From positions 62,001 to 126,000 of the forward strand of contig JADKJG010000003.1 of the NCBI GenBank assembly GCA_016722375.1: a stretch of DNA of 64,000 nt, given 5' to 3'. Source of the DNA: Bacteroidota bacterium (lineage in GTDB: Bacteria > Bacteroidota > Bacteroidia > Chitinophagales > LD1). A program made the position numbers and the translations under genes. The notes beneath the pieces were generated by a model. The model saw nothing but the letters and a program-made list of their open reading frames with translations. It did no database searches and was not told the DNA's origin. Below, one piece after another: positions 61,815-64,000 of the stretch (positions are counted from its first letter, which is position 1; every line of letters begins with the position of its first letter).

Positions 61815-61994
61815 TTTTTACCGGGAGGCGGCGGTTTACTAGTCTTCTTCGTTCTGAGCCTTTTTATGGGTGTTCTGAACTAAAAGACGATGCAAATATA
61901 AGCATCAAAATACCAAAGTCAATAGCTTGATGAAAAAATAGTTTAAAATGGCTTGTAAAGCCTTGGCAGGCAGGGCGATAAAAATTATCCACAA
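61815..61994 (-). repeat. dispersed repeat, copy 2 (promoter plus hairpin RNA)
   Basis: Reverse-complement match to 14268-14466. Conserved parts are the TGTGGATAATTTTTAT start, the TTGAC...TATATTTG promoter (61893-61922) and the hairpin block (61842-61888). The GAAA-loop hairpin of copy 1 is missing here, so the copies differ by an indel between the two conserved blocks. It lies between the end of a T9SS gene and the fibronectin III gene. Confidence 0.75.
61842..61888 (-). ncRNA. candidate structured RNA, copy 2
   Basis: On the minus strand GTCTTTT-A-GTTC pairs with GAAC-G-AAGAAGAC. Compared with copy 1 one A in the 3' arm is G, changing A-U to a G-U pair. The loop is identical except for one base. 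Here the RNA would be the 5' end of the fibronectin III mRNA, so it could be a leader element rather than a free small RNA. Confidence 0.45.
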
Positions 61995-62017
61995 GGGCCG
62001 AAAAGCAAGAAAATCAG

Positions 62018-62635
62018 CTACTGCTTTGCAAACTTGCTCGTCGCAATAATGGTAACGTTGCGCTTTATATAGCACACATAAAGCCCAACGGGATATGAAG
62101 AAATATCTATTCTTTGTAACCAGCTATATTGAGGCACGCTTGCTTGATAAATGCTTTGACCTAAGCTATTCATCAATACCAGACTAATCTCCTCTTGTTG
62201 GATCCAATCAAAAAGACTGTAATCAACTGTTATTTCAGTTGAGGCTGGATTTGGATAAACTTTTATCCCATTAATTTCAGGCTTAACTACCTCATCTACC
62301 CCTACCAAACAATTCTCCACCTCACACCCATTACTATCCAATCTCAATATCCAACCAAATTGACCGGTATATTCCGTAGCCCCCCCCCCCCTATATGTCC
62401 ATTCTTTGTTAAAGGAACTATTCATTTTAACAACAGTAGCTGTACTATATATGAAGGGAAAAAATTCATAAACCTTCTTCTGTGCAGCATAAATAAAGCC
62501 TCCATCTTTCGTTTCGGTTAAACCATAAGCTCCATAAGTGCTGTCGTTTGGGTCAAGCCATTGCCTTACCATCGTGCCACCGGTATCCACTTCCAATAAC
62601 CACGTATAGCTCCGCTCGCGGGTCAGATCCACCAA
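62018..62635 (-). CDS. C-terminal piece of a secreted T9SS protein with a G12 run (frameshifted)
   Basis: Contains repeat elements (YGLTETKDGGFIYAAQ, GQFGWILRLDSNGCEVENC) and a T9SS type A sorting domain (IKVYPNPASTEITVDYSLF ... SYPVGLYVCYIKRN). True coding resumes near RERSYTWLLEVDT. A run of twelve C's on the plus strand (62380-62391) lies within the gene, encoding Arg-Gly-Gly-Gly. At the present length the frame is open to the sorting domain; gain or loss of one base would remove it. This is the form of a phase-variable site, but could be an assembly artefact. Confidence 0.75.
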   Translation of the reverse strand: MVDLTRERSYTWLLEVDTGGTMVRQWLDPNDSTYGAYGLTETKDGGFIYAAQKKVYEFFPFIYSTATVVKMNSSFNKEWTYRGGGATEYTGQFGWILRLDSNGCEVENCLVGVDEVVKPEINGIKVYPNPASTEITVDYSLFDWIQQEEISLVLMNSLGQSIYQASVPQYSWLQRIDISSYPVGLYVCYIKRNVTIIATSKFAKQ

Positions 62636-63293
62636 GCATTAAGTTGCCATTTAATAATGGGATAATGTTATGGGATGTTTCATACTGATTCAGTAATCCG
62701 AAGTACTTTTCCCACAACCAGCTTCCTTGAGAATCAATTTTTAAGATGCAAATATCCGGTAGATAGCTTAAGCTATCTGCTCTGGCACCAGAGATATAAA
62801 ACATGCCATTATTAAATTCTGTTACCCCTGTGCCTTGAAATGACCATGAAAAAGGTGTGTAATATTCATAAGTCTGAATATTGTCCAAAGCAGTATTAAA
62901 CTTTGAAAATAATGTGCGAGGCAATGAATCAATAGAATATCCAGCAAATGCATATCCATTTGATGATGTTTTTATTAGGCTATTGTAAAACCCCCCATAT
63001 CGCTTTGGTATGGTATCATACAAAGACTTATATCTGATAAACTGACCAATAGAATCTAATTCGGCTATTACGATTCTGGCATACTCAAACGGTGGATTAT
63101 ACGGAGATATTACGCCAATTACTTTATAAAAACCATTTTCATGGATGATGCTACTAAACATCATCGAAGGTCTATCTTCCTTAAAAGTTTTATTTAAAAT
63201 TATCTGTGAATTAGCAGAAGATGTTAAAGCAATTAAAGCAGCTAATATTAGCTGCTTTAATTGCTTTTGTTTGAAAATACTGTCAGTTATCAT
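62553..63293 (-). CDS. N-terminal piece of the same secreted T9SS protein (frameshifted)
   Basis: Signal peptide region (QLKQLILAALIALTSSANS), then propeller-like repeats (IKTSSNGYAFAGYSIDS, ICILKIDSQGSWLWEKYFG, LLNGNLMLGGSD). The frame is lost at the three-base C/G run at 62620-62622; removing one base joins GGSD to RERSYTW in the next frame. The ATG overlaps the stop of the upstream sorting-domain remnant (ATGA), so the two were co-translated. Confidence 0.75.
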   Translation of the reverse strand: MITDSIFKQKQLKQLILAALIALTSSANSQIILNKTFKEDRPSMMFSSIIHENGFYKVIGVISPYNPPFEYARIVIAELDSIGQFIRYKSLYDTIPKRYGGFYNSLIKTSSNGYAFAGYSIDSLPRTLFSKFNTALDNIQTYEYYTPFSWSFQGTGVTEFNNGMFYISGARADSLSYLPDICILKIDSQGSWLWEKYFGLLNQYETSHNIIPLLNGNLMLGGSDPRAELYVVIGSGYRWHDGKAMA

Positions 63294-63604
63294 TTCATAA
63301 TGTTAAACCGGCCTTTGTCTTTCATGCTATTATTACCAATCACCCTTACTATGTATAGTCCACTGCTGAGCATAGATGTGTTTATCTCAACTTTTGTTTC
63401 CTCTGTTGTGGTCTTTTTCGTGTTAATTATCCTGCCATAAATATCCAGAATCTGAACTATGTCGTCGTTTTCAAATCCAGCATACTCGATAGTTACAAAA
63501 TCTTTAGCGGGGTTAGGATAAATCTTTAGTATAGGTATAGGCCCGACTTTTTCTTTTACCGATTCCGATGTTTTTCTGATTTCATCAGATTCATTGCCCT
63601 TCTT
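63290..63604 (-). pseudogene. orphan T9SS sorting domain, N-terminus missing
   Basis: Minus-strand sequence reads PIPILKIYPNPAKDFVTIEYAGFEND, then LDIYGRIINTKK, SSGLYIVRVIGNN and ends MK (in outline), an evident type A sorting domain. The frame has no start codon and meets a stop about 30 bases further upstream, inside or next to a REP-like palindrome (63605-63652). The body of the protein is therefore gone. Its stop overlaps the next ATG. Confidence 0.75.
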
Positions 63605-63652
63605 GCCTGACCATTGTGGCGCATCTCGTCAGTTATAACTGGCGGGGCAGGC
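63605..63652. repeat. REP-like palindrome (copy 4, degenerate)
   Basis: GCCTGACC ... GGCGGGGCAGGC flank a longer loop (CGTCAGTTATAACTGGCG contains AGTTATAACT). It lies exactly where the orphan sorting-domain gene loses its homology. Confidence 0.45.
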
Positions 63653-63733
63653 TACTTGATTATGCAATCCCTTTATTTTATCTACTTTAAGCTACCCGAC
63701 TTTAGTTTCAAGAATGAGATTGCTCAATAAATA

Positions 63734-64000
63734 TTATAATTTTTCTAATTGTCTTCGCAATTTGCTCTCTACATCGGTCAAAAGTGCGTGGAAATTATCT
63801 CCATACTCTGAAGCGAAGGGGTCATTACCTGGAATACCTAAACGTATACTGACTTGTTTTTGTTGAGTTTTCTTTTCAGCTTTGTCCTCTAGGTATATAT
63901 CTGCCCATTCAATTCTATCATAAAAGCGACTAAGGCGTGTGATACTTTTACGTATCGTGTCCTTTACATCATCGTCTATTGTAATATCTACTGCTTGAAC
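63734..64000 (-). CDS. ribosome hibernation promoting factor HPF/RaiA family, 5' truncated by window end
   Basis: The frame is open to the last base of the window. The visible 88 residues include VKDTIRKSITRLSRFYDRIEWADIYLED, QVSIRLGIPGND and LTDVESKLRRQLEKL (in outline), the beta-strand and helix pattern of HPF/YfiA proteins, including the basic face RLxRFYDRI. These proteins bind the 30S decoding centre and stall ribosomes in stationary phase. Ends at LEKL without the long C-terminal dimerisation domain, so the short type. Confidence 0.8.
   Translation of the reverse strand, partial: VQAVDITIDDDVKDTIRKSITRLSRFYDRIEWADIYLEDKAEKKTQQKQVSIRLGIPGNDPFASEYGDNFHALLTDVESKLRRQLEKL

Noticed and set aside
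61985..61993. TTATCCACA as a DnaA box marking a replication origin
   Set aside because: Only single boxes occur in the dispersed repeat; no cluster, no dnaA or other origin genes.

Overview
The window comes from a member of the Bacteroidota, probably a Chitinophagales/Sphingobacteriales-like lineage. The evidence is several secreted proteins with type IX secretion (T9SS) C-terminal sorting domains, promoters of the TAnnTTTG type close to start codons, few clear Shine-Dalgarno sites, tandem OmpH/Skp genes behind bamA, and a CarB that appears to lack the C-terminal allosteric domain. I cannot name the genus.

Layout. 1-4.8 kb: envelope block bamA (5' truncated), three ompH paralogues, murI. 4.8-16.2 kb: surface/accessory region with a 21-bp repeat array, a very large GH16-like T9SS protein split by two frameshifts, a second T9SS protein, a frameshifted RhuM-Fic gene, a dispersed repeat carrying a promoter and RNA hairpin, and a third, frameshifted T9SS gene. 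16.5-24.5 kb: purH, the rod-shape operon mreB-mreC-mreD-mrdA-rodA, and a 3-methyladenine glycosylase. 24.5-28.1 kb: hicB-hicA inserted at the 3' end of carB between two 50-bp copies of that gene end. 28.1-29.6 kb: repeats, a MITE-like element, and a GIY-YIG gene between tRNA-Leu and a duplicated tRNA 3' end. 29.6-33.1 kb: 3-hydroxyacyl-CoA dehydrogenase and an active/inactive M16 peptidase pair. 33.1-45.3 kb: sugar locus with FucI-family isomerase, AraB-type kinase (frameshifted), ABC importer ATPase, permease and binding protein, PF00756-type esterase and a DUF2961/GH172 protein. It is interrupted by a YgiT zinc-finger gene, an unrecognised PD-(D/E)XK-like protein and another 21-bp array. 45.4-50.1 kb: nitronate monooxygenase-like enzyme, serA, an epimerase, a DUF389 protein. 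50.8-60.3 kb: a GT-C-like membrane protein, an adaptor/permease/ATPase export system, icmF, and a thioredoxin-like gene. 60.3-64 kb: MITE-like element, a fibronectin III protein with a long structured leader, a frameshifted T9SS gene with a 12-base G run, an orphan T9SS sorting domain, and a partial ribosome hibernation factor gene.

Most interesting points. (1) The sugar locus fits D-arabinose/D-arabinan use: GH172, esterase, ABC importer, FucI-type isomerase and AraB-type kinase, with no aldolase or 4-epimerase in the window. (2) Two small cassettes (hicBA, GIY-YIG) each sit between duplicated 3' ends of a housekeeping gene (carB, tRNA-Leu). (3) Three long arrays and one short array all have an exact 21-bp period although their units are of three unrelated kinds; in one kind the unit is a palindrome. 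(4) A repeat of about 190 bp at 14.3 and 61.9 kb carries a canonical promoter and a hairpin with a structure-compatible substitution. (5) About nine suspected small indels fall in accessory genes and in araB, while the long housekeeping genes are intact.
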